This document shows, one piece after another, positions 8,574-16,660 of a DNA stretch of 64,000 nucleotides. The position numbers and the translations under genes are program-made. Within the stretch, counting starts at the first letter, position 1; each line of letters begins with the position of its first letter. This DNA comes from Staphylococcus durrellii (GTDB taxonomy: Bacteria > Bacillota > Bacilli > Staphylococcales > Staphylococcaceae), in assembly GCF_015594545.1 (NCBI RefSeq), contig NZ_JADIIO010000001.1, positions 558,001-622,000 on the forward strand, in the 5' to 3' direction. The notes under the pieces are model-generated. The model had not been told where the DNA came from, did no database searches, and was given only the letters and a program-made list of their open reading frames with translations.

Positions 8574-10052
8574 ATGACTACACAACATAGCAAAACAGAT
8601 GTCATCTTAATTGGTGGCGGAATTATGAGTGCAACATTAGGTACTATATTAAAAGAATTAGCACCTAACAAAGAAATTAAAATGTTTGAAAGGTTAGATT
8701 CACCAGCGCAAGAAAGTTCAAATGCATGGAATAATGCTGGTACAGGGCATTCAGCGTTATGTGAGCTAAACTATACTAATGAAGATAAATATGGCGGTAT
8801 AGATATTAAAAAAGCCGTTAAGATTAATGAGCAATTCCAAATTTCTAAGCAATTTTGGAGTTATTTAGTTAAACAAGGTAAATTAAAGGATCCCAAAGCA
8901 TTTATTAGACCTGTTCCACATATGAGCTTTGTACAAGGCGTGAAGAATGTTGAATTTTTACGCAAACGTGTTCAATACCTAAATGAAAATATCTTATTTA
9001 GTAATATGGAAATTACTGATGACAAAGAAAAAATCAAGTCTTGGGCGCCATTGATGACGGAAGGGCGTACTTCTAAAATTCCTATGGCAATCACTTATGA
9101 TAAAACAGGTACAGACGTCAACTTTAGTAGTTTAACACGTCAACTATTTGATAATTTAGCAGAGAAAAACGTTGAACTCAATTATAAAAATGAAGTACAA
9201 GATATTAAACAACGTAAAGACGGGAAATGGGAAGTTAAAGTTACAAACTTAAATACAAATCAAACAGTAATCGTTGAAAGTAGCTTTGTATTTATTGGTG
9301 CAGGAGGCGCTAGTTTACCATTGTTGCAAAAGACTGGGATCAAAGAATCTAAGCATATCGGGGGATTCCCGGTAAGTGGTTTATTCTTAGCGTGTACGAA
9401 GGAAGAAATTACTAAAAAACATAACGCCAAAGTTTATGGTAAAGCTGCTGTGGGCGCGCCACCAATGTCAGTACCACATCTAGATACACGTTATATAGAT
9501 GGGAAACGTACATTACTATTTGGACCATTTGCAGGCTTCTCCCCTAAGTTCTTAAAAACAGGTTCTAATATGGATTTAATTAAATCAGTCAAACCTAATA
9601 ATATTGTAACGATGTTATCTGCAGGTATTAAAGAAATGAATTTAACTAAATATTTAATATCACAGTTGATGCTATCTAATGAAGAACGAATGGAAGATTT
9701 AAGACAGTTTATGCCTAGTGCTAAAAGTGAGGATTGGGATGTAGTCGTAGCTGGACAACGTGTTCAAGTTATTAAAGATACTAAAGATGGTAAAGGTAAC
9801 TTACAATTTGGTACTGAACTTGTTACGTCTCAAGATGGTACATTATCAGCGTTATTAGGTGCTTCACCAGGCGCATCTACTGCTGTTGATATTATGCTCG
9901 ATTTATTAAAAAAATGCTATACAGATGAATTTAGCCAATGGGAAGCTAAAATTAAAGAAATGATCCCGTCTTACGGTCATAGATTATCTGATAACGAAGC
10001 GCTATATAAAAAATTAAACGAAGAAATCAAAAAGAATTTAAAAGTAGATTAA
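8574..10052 (+). CDS. mqo: Malate:quinone oxidoreductase
   Basis: A 492-residue FAD-dependent, membrane-associated dehydrogenase that oxidises malate to oxaloacetate and passes electrons to menaquinone. Seen: the FAD dinucleotide motif GGGIMSA (14-20), the family-specific [17 protein letters not shown] stretch and a C-terminal GASPGAST loop. The length matches Mqo (about 490-500). Staphylococci carry two paralogues, one of which (Mqo2, renamed Lqo) was shown to be a lactate:quinone oxidoreductase in S. aureus. Position beside hssSR favours the Mqo1-type gene, but sequence alone does not exclude lactate activity. The ATG follows GGGGGA by 11 nt. Confidence 0.92.
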   Translation: MTTQHSKTDVILIGGGIMSATLGTILKELAPNKEIKMFERLDSPAQESSNAWNNAGTGHSALCELNYTNEDKYGGIDIKKAVKINEQFQISKQFWSYLVKQGKLKDPKAFIRPVPHMSFVQGVKNVEFLRKRVQYLNENILFSNMEITDDKEKIKSWAPLMTEGRTSKIPMAITYDKTGTDVNFSSLTRQLFDNLAEKNVELNYKNEVQDIKQRKDGKWEVKVTNLNTNQTVIVESSFVFIGAGGASLPLLQKTGIKESKHIGGFPVSGLFLACTKEEITKKHNAKVYGKAAVGAPPMSVPHLDTRYIDGKRTLLFGPFAGFSPKFLKTGSNMDLIKSVKPNNIVTMLSAGIKEMNLTKYLISQLMLSNEERMEDLRQFMPSAKSEDWDVVVAGQRVQVIKDTKDGKGNLQFGTELVTSQDGTLSALLGASPGASTAVDIMLDLLKKCYTDEFSQWEAKIKEMIPSYGHRLSDNEALYKKLNEEIKKNLKVD

Positions 10053-10086
10053 TAAAAGTTGGTAACATAAATAGTTCTGACTAATA

Positions 10087-10137
10087 CAAAGATGGTAATT
10101 TCTATTGAAATAAGATAGAAATTACCATCTTTTCTTA
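10087..10137 (+). terminator. mqo terminator; member of the CTAT-N9-ATAG hairpin family
   Basis: AAAGATGGTAATTTCTAT (10088-10105), 9-nt loop, ATAGAAATTACCATCTTT (10115-10132), then T-rich sequence. Confidence 0.9.
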
Positions 10138-10358
10138 TAATTAATAATAAATGTAACTATATATTGTTAGAGATGAATTTGTAGTCATAGCATGTTTTAA
10201 AATCGTTTGCTAGCCAAAGTAATTAATATTAGTCAGGTTCAATAGATAACTTAAGATGCATGGGGTTAGTGATATATCAATGAGCACTAAAGAGTAATGT
10301 TAACAAGACGCACATGGACATAGGTCTAAATGATTTTGCGGGCCTAGGAAAGTGAACA

Positions 10359-10410
10359 ATAAAAAGTTGATTAACGCTTTTATATCGCATAGGCGTTAAT
10401 CAACTTTTGT
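10359..10410 (-). terminator. hssRS terminator
   Basis: AAAAAGTTGATTAACGC (10361-10377) pairs with GCGTTAATCAACTTTT (10393-10408). On the minus strand a T-run follows. Confidence 0.9.
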
Positions 10411-10430
10411 GTGAATTATGGGCTTACTTT

Positions 10431-11798
10431 TTAATTTGTAAAGGGTAATGTAACAGTAAATATCGTATGATTTTGTTCGCTATTTATTGCAATATTACCT
10501 TTGTGTAGCTCAATGATAGTTTTAGCTATGGCTAAACCGAGTCCATTACTATTATCATGATTGCTCACTTTATAAAATCTTTCAAATATATGTGCTTGTG
10601 TTTGTTCGTCTATAGCTGCGCCTTCATTTTTAATCATAAAAGTAATAACATTTTCACTTTCAAATAATGAAATATCAATTGTACCAAATTCATCAGAATA
10701 CTTTATCCCATTGGTGATCAAGTTTTGAATAGCTTGATGTAACAATCGCTCATTACCTATATAACGAATAGAAGCTAAATCGGACATAATAGTAATATCT
10801 TTTTGTTCGGCAGCAAAACGTTCATGACGTACGATATCAGTAATAAGTGCGTTTAATTTAATGTTGTCATTAAAAGATAAATGTGATCCGTTATCGAGTT
10901 CAGATAACAACAATAGTTCTTTAGTAAGTTCACTTAATTGTGTAGTAATATCATAAATTTCATCTACGTAATAAGCTTGTTCCTGTTTACTTGTAGTAAA
11001 GGTAAGCTTATCCAATAGTTGATGAATATGCGTTAGGGGCGTCTTGATTTCATGAGAAACGTTTTGTACAAAATGTTGACGCATAGAATCTAACTCTTTT
11101 AATGATTGACGCATAGTGTCGAATCTATATTGAAGCGTTCCTAATTCATCTTTACGAGTGATTTTAATCGGTGTTGAGAAATTGCCTCTCATCATAAGTT
11201 CTGTAGATCGTTTTAATTGCTGTACTGGCTTAATAATAGCGTAAGTAGACAGGATAACTAAGACGATTGAAATTATTAATAATAACGTAATTAATACAGC
11301 TAAAAAGATTCTGAATTCACTAAATGTTTTTCCAATATCTGGGCGCATAAAAACTGCGAATTCTTGTTTGTTTGTAGTGAATTTAACTCCAACAGTATTG
11401 GACGTTACATTTTCAAAAAAACCTGTTACAAATAATTTATAAGGTTGGTTTTTGATGCCATGATAACTATTGTTATGTAACACTTGATGAATAGCACTTT
11501 GAGAAATATTGTCCTTACGAAAAGGTTCGCCATAAAACTGTTTATGACCTTGTTTATTAACTGTCATAATTTGGTAGTTCATATCACCTAAGTGTTTAAA
11601 GTAATCGTTAATATGATTAGGGCCATCACTCGTTTCAAAAGCCTTTGCTTCTTTCAATGTGCGCATAATTTTAGCGTCGTTATTTTCTTTTAAATATACG
11701 TGATAATATACGTTAGTAATTAAAAAACTAACTATTGCACTAAATATCATCACGATGATTGTATATACTGCAATTCTAATATATAAAGATTTAAACAT
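10431..11798 (-). CDS. hssS: Haem sensor histidine kinase HssS
   Basis: A 455-residue membrane kinase closely resembling S. aureus HssS along its length. Two transmembrane helices (about 8-30 and 165-188) flank an extracellular sensor. Then come a HAMP linker, the H-box [12 protein letters not shown] with the phospho-acceptor at His249 (the same number as in S. aureus), an N-box around [11 protein letters not shown] and a G-box [10 protein letters not shown]. It senses haem-induced membrane stress and phosphorylates HssR. The start at 11798 gives a normal spacing from AAGGTGG, while the ATG six bases earlier abuts that site. The gene overlaps the hssR 3' end by 8 bp, indicating translational coupling. 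Confidence 0.96.
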   Translation of the reverse strand: MFKSLYIRIAVYTIIVMIFSAIVSFLITNVYYHVYLKENNDAKIMRTLKEAKAFETSDGPNHINDYFKHLGDMNYQIMTVNKQGHKQFYGEPFRKDNISQSAIHQVLHNNSYHGIKNQPYKLFVTGFFENVTSNTVGVKFTTNKQEFAVFMRPDIGKTFSEFRIFLAVLITLLLIISIVLVILSTYAIIKPVQQLKRSTELMMRGNFSTPIKITRKDELGTLQYRFDTMRQSLKELDSMRQHFVQNVSHEIKTPLTHIHQLLDKLTFTTSKQEQAYYVDEIYDITTQLSELTKELLLLSELDNGSHLSFNDNIKLNALITDIVRHERFAAEQKDITIMSDLASIRYIGNERLLHQAIQNLITNGIKYSDEFGTIDISLFESENVITFMIKNEGAAIDEQTQAHIFERFYKVSNHDNSNGLGLAIAKTIIELHKGNIAINSEQNHTIFTVTLPFTN

Positions 11799-12465
11799 AA
11801 TCATCCACCTTATATCCTAATCCACGAACAGTTTTTATCGTTACGTCAGCATTTAATTTTTCTAATCTTTTACGTAATCTTTTGATATGTACATCGACTG
11901 TTCTCTCATCGCCTTCATAATCAAATCCCCAAATTTTTTCGATTAAATCATCTCGGTTAAATACTTGCTTAAAATTAGAAGCTAACAAAAATAATAATTG
12001 AAACTCTTTATTGGGTAAATTCATGGTCTTTCCATTGGCTTGTATTTCTAAATAAGCTTGATTAATAGTTAAATTATTAAGCGTAATTTCATTATTTGTA
12101 TTGATGTTATAGCGTCGTAATACTGCCTTAATTCTAAACATCAGTTCTTTTATTTCAAATGGTTTAGTGACATAATCATCGGTTCCAGTTAGATAAGCAC
12201 GTTCTTTATCACTAAGTGCATCGCGTGCTGTTAACATTATTACTGGCATTTCATAGTCTTCTTTTAACACCTTACAAAGTTCAAATCCATTCATGCCTTC
12301 CATCATTATATCAACAATACCAATATCAACTGAATGAGTTTCTAAATAAGTTAAAGCTCTTTCAGCACTTGATTGTGTGATTGTTTGAATACCTTCACGT
12401 TCTAAATATGAAGACACAAAATCTAATATTTTGGCATCGTCATCTACGATTAAACAAGTTGTCAA
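11791..12465 (-). CDS. hssR: Haem response regulator HssR
   Basis: A 224-residue OmpR/PhoB-type regulator. The receiver domain has the acidic pocket DDD (8-10), the phospho-acceptor Asp52 in VDIMMEG and Lys in VTKPFE. The C-terminal winged helix contains [18 protein letters not shown] place the start at a TTG (12465). The Shine-Dalgarno AGGAG sits 9 nt ahead, and the resulting length (224) and N-terminus line up with S. aureus HssR. The more upstream TTG at 12474 touches the ribosome site. It activates the divergent hrtBA genes via the direct repeat at 12560-12579. Confidence 0.95.
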   Translation of the reverse strand: MTTCLIVDDDAKILDFVSSYLEREGIQTITQSSAERALTYLETHSVDIGIVDIMMEGMNGFELCKVLKEDYEMPVIMLTARDALSDKERAYLTGTDDYVTKPFEIKELMFRIKAVLRRYNINTNNEITLNNLTINQAYLEIQANGKTMNLPNKEFQLLFLLASNFKQVFNRDDLIEKIWGFDYEGDERTVDVHIKRLRKRLEKLNADVTIKTVRGLGYKVDDYV

Positions 12466-12559
12466 GATTCGCAACTCCTATCTATTTATATTGTTAATTA
12501 TGACTGTCAGTTTAATTCAAATATAGTCGTTTTAAATTTTTTTAGCAAATTTGAATTTT

Positions 12560-12579
12560 GTTCATATTCAGTTCATATA
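12560..12579 (+). promoter_or_regulatory. HssR-binding direct repeat in hrtBA promoter
   Basis: GTTCATATT-CA-GTTCATATA. This matches, with one base difference, the GTTCATATT-N2-GTTCATATT repeat reported as the HssR site of S. aureus hrtAB. It lies about 50-65 bp before the hrtB start, just upstream of a TATA-rich -10. Confidence 0.92.
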
Positions 12580-12626
12580 ACAGTCGTACTATATAAATAT
12601 AAAGTTAACAGAGGAGTGAATATACT

Positions 12627-13679
12627 ATGAAACTAGCACTACAAGAGATGAAATTTTATAAATTCCGTTTTATTTTAATTATGCTCATCATTTTATTATT
12701 AAGTATAATGGTGTTATTTATAAGTGGTTTGGCGCAAGGACTAGCAAGAGAAAATGTTTCAATGTTAAACAATATGCATGCACAAAAATATGTAATGCAA
12801 GATAATAAACAACCGCAAATTGAAAAATCTGTATTATCTACAAAGCAACAACAACAAATTAAAGATATTACAAAACAACAACCAATGAAAATAGCACCTC
12901 AGACGCTAAATATTAATAAAGATGAAGAAGACGTTATGATGATTAATAGCGTAAAAGATAAACAGCCAAAATTAGAAAAAGGTCATTATCCTAAAAACAG
13001 CAATGAAGTCGCTATTAACAATAAATTAACTGCGGATGGCTTATCAGTAGGAGATAAAGTCAAAACAAAATCCGGCGAAAAATTGACTGTATCAGGTATT
13101 CTTAATGATACGATGCATGCTCACAGTTCAGTCGTAATGATGGACAATAAAGGTTTCGACAACTTAAACAAACAAAGTTCGGTAGTATTCCCAGTCAATA
13201 AATTATCAAAAGATCAACAACAACAAATTAAAGATATAGATGGTGTTAAAGCATATAGTGAGAAAAACATCACTGATGAACTTCCAAGTTATCAAGCTGA
13301 ACAAGCACCATTAAACATGATGATAGTGAGTCTATATATTATAACTGCCATAGTATTAAGTGCCTTTTTCTATGTTATGACAATTCAAAAAATATCAGAA
13401 ATTGGCATACTCAAAGCCATCGGTATTAAGACAAAACATTTATTATTAGCTTTAGTAACGCAAATCGTGTTAAGTACGATGGTAGGAGTTATTATTGCTA
13501 TCGGAATCATTAGCGGATTATCAATGATTATGCCAGTATCAATGCCATTCCATATAACAGCGATGAACTTGGCAATCGTAGTAGTAATATTTATTCTAGT
13601 TGCGATTATTGGAGCAATCTTATCATTCGTTAAATTATTTAAAGTAGATCCTATAGAAGCCATTGGAGGTGCAGAATAA
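12627..13679 (+). CDS. hrtB: Haem exporter permease HrtB
   Basis: A 350-residue FtsX/MacB-type ABC permease. One N-terminal membrane helix (about 11-35) is followed by a large extracytoplasmic domain (about 40-230, with Gln- and Lys-rich segments) and three C-terminal helices. Tail [12 protein letters not shown] is typical of the family. With HrtA it removes haem or its toxic products from the membrane. The Shine-Dalgarno AGAGGAGTG is well placed. The stop codon overlaps the hrtA start (TAATG), so the two are coupled. Expression should depend on HssR through the repeat upstream. Confidence 0.95.
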   Translation: MKLALQEMKFYKFRFILIMLIILLLSIMVLFISGLAQGLARENVSMLNNMHAQKYVMQDNKQPQIEKSVLSTKQQQQIKDITKQQPMKIAPQTLNINKDEEDVMMINSVKDKQPKLEKGHYPKNSNEVAINNKLTADGLSVGDKVKTKSGEKLTVSGILNDTMHAHSSVVMMDNKGFDNLNKQSSVVFPVNKLSKDQQQQIKDIDGVKAYSEKNITDELPSYQAEQAPLNMMIVSLYIITAIVLSAFFYVMTIQKISEIGILKAIGIKTKHLLLALVTQIVLSTMVGVIIAIGIISGLSMIMPVSMPFHITAMNLAIVVVIFILVAIIGAILSFVKLFKVDPIEAIGGAE

Positions 13680-14368
13680 TGACTTTAACAGTAAAAGAAA
13701 TTACAAAATCATTCGGTAAAGGACAAGCTGAAACAGAAGTTTTAAAAGGTATTAATTTTAATGTGAACGATGGAGAGTTTGTTATTTTAAACGGTGCATC
13801 AGGTTCAGGAAAAACAACGTTACTAACTATTTTAGGTGGTCTATTAACACCTAATAACGGTGATATTATTTATAATGATGCACCCTTATTCTCAGCAAGT
13901 AATAAACCTGCAGATTTACGTCTGAATGAAATAGGATTTATCTTTCAATCAGCACACTTAGTTCCTTATTTAACCGTTCAGGATCAATTAACAACATTAG
14001 GCAGAGAAGCTAAAATGTCTAAAAAAGATGCTAACTCTAAAGCGCAAAGACTATTGGAAAATATAGGTTTAGCACATCGTTTAAATGTATACCCACATAT
14101 GTTATCAGGAGGGGAAAAACAACGTGTAGCTATAATGAGAGCATTTATGAATGACCCTAAAATAATTTTAGCTGATGAACCAACAGCGAGTTTGGATGCA
14201 AGCAGAGCAACTGATGTAGTCCATATGATTAAACAACAAATTCAAGATAACAACATGATTGGTATTATGATTACACATGACCAACGTTTGTTCCAATATG
14301 CCGATAGAATTATAGAATTAGATAATGGCAAGATTGTAGATAGTAATAAAGCGCAAGTTGAAATTTAA
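13679..14368 (+). CDS. hrtA: Haem exporter ATPase HrtA
   Basis: A 229-residue ABC ATPase of the MacB/LolD type. Walker [10 protein letters not shown] (39-47), Q-loop IFQSAHL, signature LSGGEKQR (142-149), Walker [12 protein letters not shown] and the switch His in ITHDQ are all intact. It energises HrtB. It follows hrtB directly with a 1-nt overlap and ends at a strong terminator. Confidence 0.95.
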   Translation: MTLTVKEITKSFGKGQAETEVLKGINFNVNDGEFVILNGASGSGKTTLLTILGGLLTPNNGDIIYNDAPLFSASNKPADLRLNEIGFIFQSAHLVPYLTVQDQLTTLGREAKMSKKDANSKAQRLLENIGLAHRLNVYPHMLSGGEKQRVAIMRAFMNDPKIILADEPTASLDASRATDVVHMIKQQIQDNNMIGIMITHDQRLFQYADRIIELDNGKIVDSNKAQVEI

Positions 14369-14400
14369 TAGCATATTACAGAGTCTGAAAGACTAAATAA

Positions 14401-14449
14401 ATAGCCTTTAAGTAATTTCTAATTTGAAATTACTTAAAGGCTACTTTTA
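14401..14449 (+). terminator. hrtBA terminator
   Basis: TAGCCTTTAAGTAATTTC (14402-14419) pairs with GAAATTACTTAAAGGCTA (14425-14442), followed by T-rich sequence. Confidence 0.9.
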
Positions 14450-14622
14450 TACTCAAAACTACGTATTGTATAGCTTACTTTCCTAGCGGGTGGTCTTACC
14501 GTATATTCTTTAGCTCGTTCTAATTTGTTAGGAGTTTCGTTACTAATATTAAAATTATTTGATTGAATTCCTTACAATGAGCATGGCATGAGCCTATCCA
14601 CCATATATAGTCATATAAAGAG

Positions 14623-14793
14623 TGTTTTAAATTTTACTCGAAGGTCGGTGCGATGAATCAATACAAACGTGAGCAAGGATTTGTTTTAATGTCATGGAGC
14701 ATAAGAAAAGAGTAATATAACAAGTTATAAATCCTGCAAAACAAAGAAAACATCAAGTGCTATATAATGTCGATAGCAATTGACGTTTCTTTG
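14623..14793 (+). repeat. Dispersed intergenic repeat with terminal hairpin, copy A
   Basis: Aligns by eye with 42441-42613 over about 170 bp. Shared blocks are TGTTTT, TCGAA-N-GTCGGT, GGATTTGT-Y-TTAATG, CATAAGAAAA, GTTA and AAAACAA-GAAAA. Each copy ends in a hairpin with a CTAT-N9-ATAG core (here 14742-14763 / 14773-14793), which also serves as the terminator of the convergent minus-strand gene. Confidence 0.7.
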
Positions 14794-14829
14794 TGAATCA
14801 GAGATATTTATATGTAGGACACCCTTATT

Positions 14830-15792
14830 TTATAGTAGCCACATGGTAATGAGACTCATCATAAATAGGATAGCGAAATATATCGTTAATAGCATTTTAT
14901 ATTGATACATTAAAGCTAGGAAGTCTCTAATCAATGCGACTTCAAAGAAATGATATGGTGTATGACTGCCTATACCTTTGTATTTTAATTTAAATTTTTG
15001 TCCAAATTTAAGAGCACGTAATATGTGAAATTGACTTGTTACACAAATCATTTTGGCATTTCTGGAAATACGATTAAAGAGTAATGACTTTGTATATTTA
15101 ATATTTTCATAAGTACTCGTAGAACGATCTTCCATGATAATATTTTGTTGAGGTACATGATGCGCAATCAAGTAACGTTGCATTGCCAATGCTTCAGAAA
15201 TAGGTTCATCAGGACCTTGACCACCACTTACGATGATATTAGCGGACGGATTTGATTGATACAACTGGAGTGCACAATCTAGACGAGCTTTCAACATTGG
15301 TGTTACTTCCTCTGTAAAGATGCCTGCGCCTAAAATTAAAATGACATCACACTGTTGCTCCACGGATGTGTTTGAGTAACCTGACGACCATATATTAAAA
15401 CAAGTAAGAGCAAAAAGTGCGCTAAAACCTATGGCAGCTAGCCATAAAAATATAAAGTTAAAAAACAATGGTATAAAGCTTATGTAAGTACAAGCTATTA
15501 TAAATGTACAAAGTTTAATAACTACAATATATATTCGACTTAGAAATATTTTACTGCTACTAATTTTTAAAAGATGGCGGTGTTTAATGTGTAATAAGAT
15601 GCCGCCTATAATGATGACTAAGATTAAGTCTAAAGGTAAAGTATTAGTCCAAATATGATAAGCAATATTCGCAAATCCCAAAATGACGACAGTAATGTAT
15701 GCATTTAAAGATAAAAATAATCGCTGACCCAAAGTCAAACTAATAAAAACTAAAACAATAACAACAGGAAGTATAATCATTGGTAAATACAT
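14830..15792 (-). CDS. YdcF family (DUF218) membrane protein
   Basis: A 320-residue protein with about four N-terminal membrane helices (1-135). The cytoplasmic or extracytoplasmic DUF218 domain (about 147-290) has VILILGAGI, VSGGQG, EDRSTSTYENI and VTSQFHILRA, the set of conserved residues seen in YdcF, SanA and ElyC. A final helix follows. Relatives are linked to envelope integrity and lipid-carrier metabolism, but no biochemical activity is firmly known for this branch. It has a GAGGTG ribosome site and is monocistronic. Its position next to tcaR is shared, as far as I recall, with S. aureus. Confidence 0.85.
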   Translation of the reverse strand: MYLPMIILPVVIVLVFISLTLGQRLFLSLNAYITVVILGFANIAYHIWTNTLPLDLILVIIIGGILLHIKHRHLLKISSSKIFLSRIYIVVIKLCTFIIACTYISFIPLFFNFIFLWLAAIGFSALFALTCFNIWSSGYSNTSVEQQCDVILILGAGIFTEEVTPMLKARLDCALQLYQSNPSANIIVSGGQGPDEPISEALAMQRYLIAHHVPQQNIIMEDRSTSTYENIKYTKSLLFNRISRNAKMICVTSQFHILRALKFGQKFKLKYKGIGSHTPYHFFEVALIRDFLALMYQYKMLLTIYFAILFMMSLITMWLL

Positions 15793-16040
15793 CTTGCACC
15801 TCGATTGGTTAATTTATAATAAATGTAGAGTATTCCTTAGAAATAAGCAACTAGAAGTCCTTATTTGTTTATATTTAAAATTATTTACAGTGTATTATAA
15901 ATAATAAATAAATTTTATATCTTAACCATTATTATTGTTATGCTTTATTACAACCATATTTATTGATATTATATAATTAACGTAATTAGGTGAAGGTAGG
16001 CCAGTATAAAAGGACAAAGCTAGTTTGGGGTGCGAGGTTT

Positions 16041-16499
16041 ATGGTTAAAAATATAAGAAGTCATATAGAGTTCATGGGCGGTTTTTTAGATGATATTAAT
16101 ACTTTGTTAGCTAAATTACTCAAAGATTTAAGGGAAGAATATAATATTTCAAAAGAACAAGAAAATGTTATTATGATGTTGGAAAAAGACAAAGCTTTAA
16201 CATTGACTGAAATTACAGAACGACAAGACGTTAATAAAGCAGCAGTGAGTCGTAGAATAAAAAAACTAATACAATCTGGATTAGTTGAGTGGGACAAGAC
16301 AGAAGCTCATTTGGATCAAAGATTAAAGTATATTAAGTTGACAGAAAAAGGCAAGCAATTTAGCAATGAATGTAAATCTATTATTAGTGATATTGTAAGT
16401 GATATGCTTTACGATCTATCAGAAGAGCAAATCGAACAAGCACGTTATGTATTAGAAATAATAGATGACAGATTGAAAAACTTTAATATTAATAGCTAA
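16041..16499 (+). CDS. tcaR: MarR family transcriptional regulator TcaR
   Basis: A 152-residue winged-helix protein very similar to S. aureus TcaR. Seen: NTLLAKLLKDL near the N-terminus, the recognition helix DVNKAAVSRRIKKL, the wing DQRLKYIKLTEKG and the C-terminal dimer helix ending VLEIIDDRL. TcaR in S. aureus is a weak repressor of ica and part of the tcaRAB locus affecting teicoplanin susceptibility. The start at 16041 follows GCGAGG. An earlier in-frame GTG at 15990 lacks a ribosome site. Unlike the S. aureus order, tcaA does not follow directly: a 2.5-kb gene on the opposite strand separates them. Confidence 0.9.
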   Translation: MVKNIRSHIEFMGGFLDDINTLLAKLLKDLREEYNISKEQENVIMMLEKDKALTLTEITERQDVNKAAVSRRIKKLIQSGLVEWDKTEAHLDQRLKYIKLTEKGKQFSNECKSIISDIVSDMLYDLSEEQIEQARYVLEIIDDRLKNFNINS

Positions 16500-16580
16500 T
16501 AATTATAATAGTGAACGTAATATAATATAAATAAAAAGATGAGTTTAACTCACAAATCGTTGAGTTTATTTTTCATTGAA

Positions 16581-16626
16581 AAGCACCCGTTTATTCATTA
16601 TACATGAATAAACGGGTGCTTATTTG
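16581..16626. terminator. Bidirectional terminator between tcaR and MMPL gene
   Basis: AAGCACCCGTTTATTCAT (16581-16598) / ATGAATAAACGGGTGCTT (16604-16621), an 18-bp perfect stem. A weaker AACTCA/TGAGTT hairpin followed by TATTTTTC lies just before it at 16547-16573. Confidence 0.9.
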
Positions 16627-16660
16627 TATCTATTGTTTTTACTAAGCGTTAATTAAAATA

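Larger units (their letters stand above)
10053..10430. other. Convergent spacer mqo / hssS with degenerate repeat
   Basis: A 378-bp spacer bounded by two terminators. Between about 10279 and 10309 it reads TCAATGAGCACTAAAGAG and onward. This resembles the body of the element at 14623-14793 (TCATGGAGCATAAGAAAAGAG), so it may be a decayed copy of that repeat. No gene seen. Confidence 0.5.
14369..14829. other. Convergent spacer hrtA / ydcF-like
   Basis: A 461-bp spacer with terminators at both ends. The middle (14450-14620) shows no gene or recognisable structure. The right part is the repeat element at 14623-14793. Confidence 0.6.

Noticed and set aside
8365..8577. 70-residue frame before mqo taken as a true gene
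   Set aside because: There is no convincing ribosome site for any of its Met codons and no protein-like pattern. It is kept only as part of the leader finding because of the ATGA overlap.
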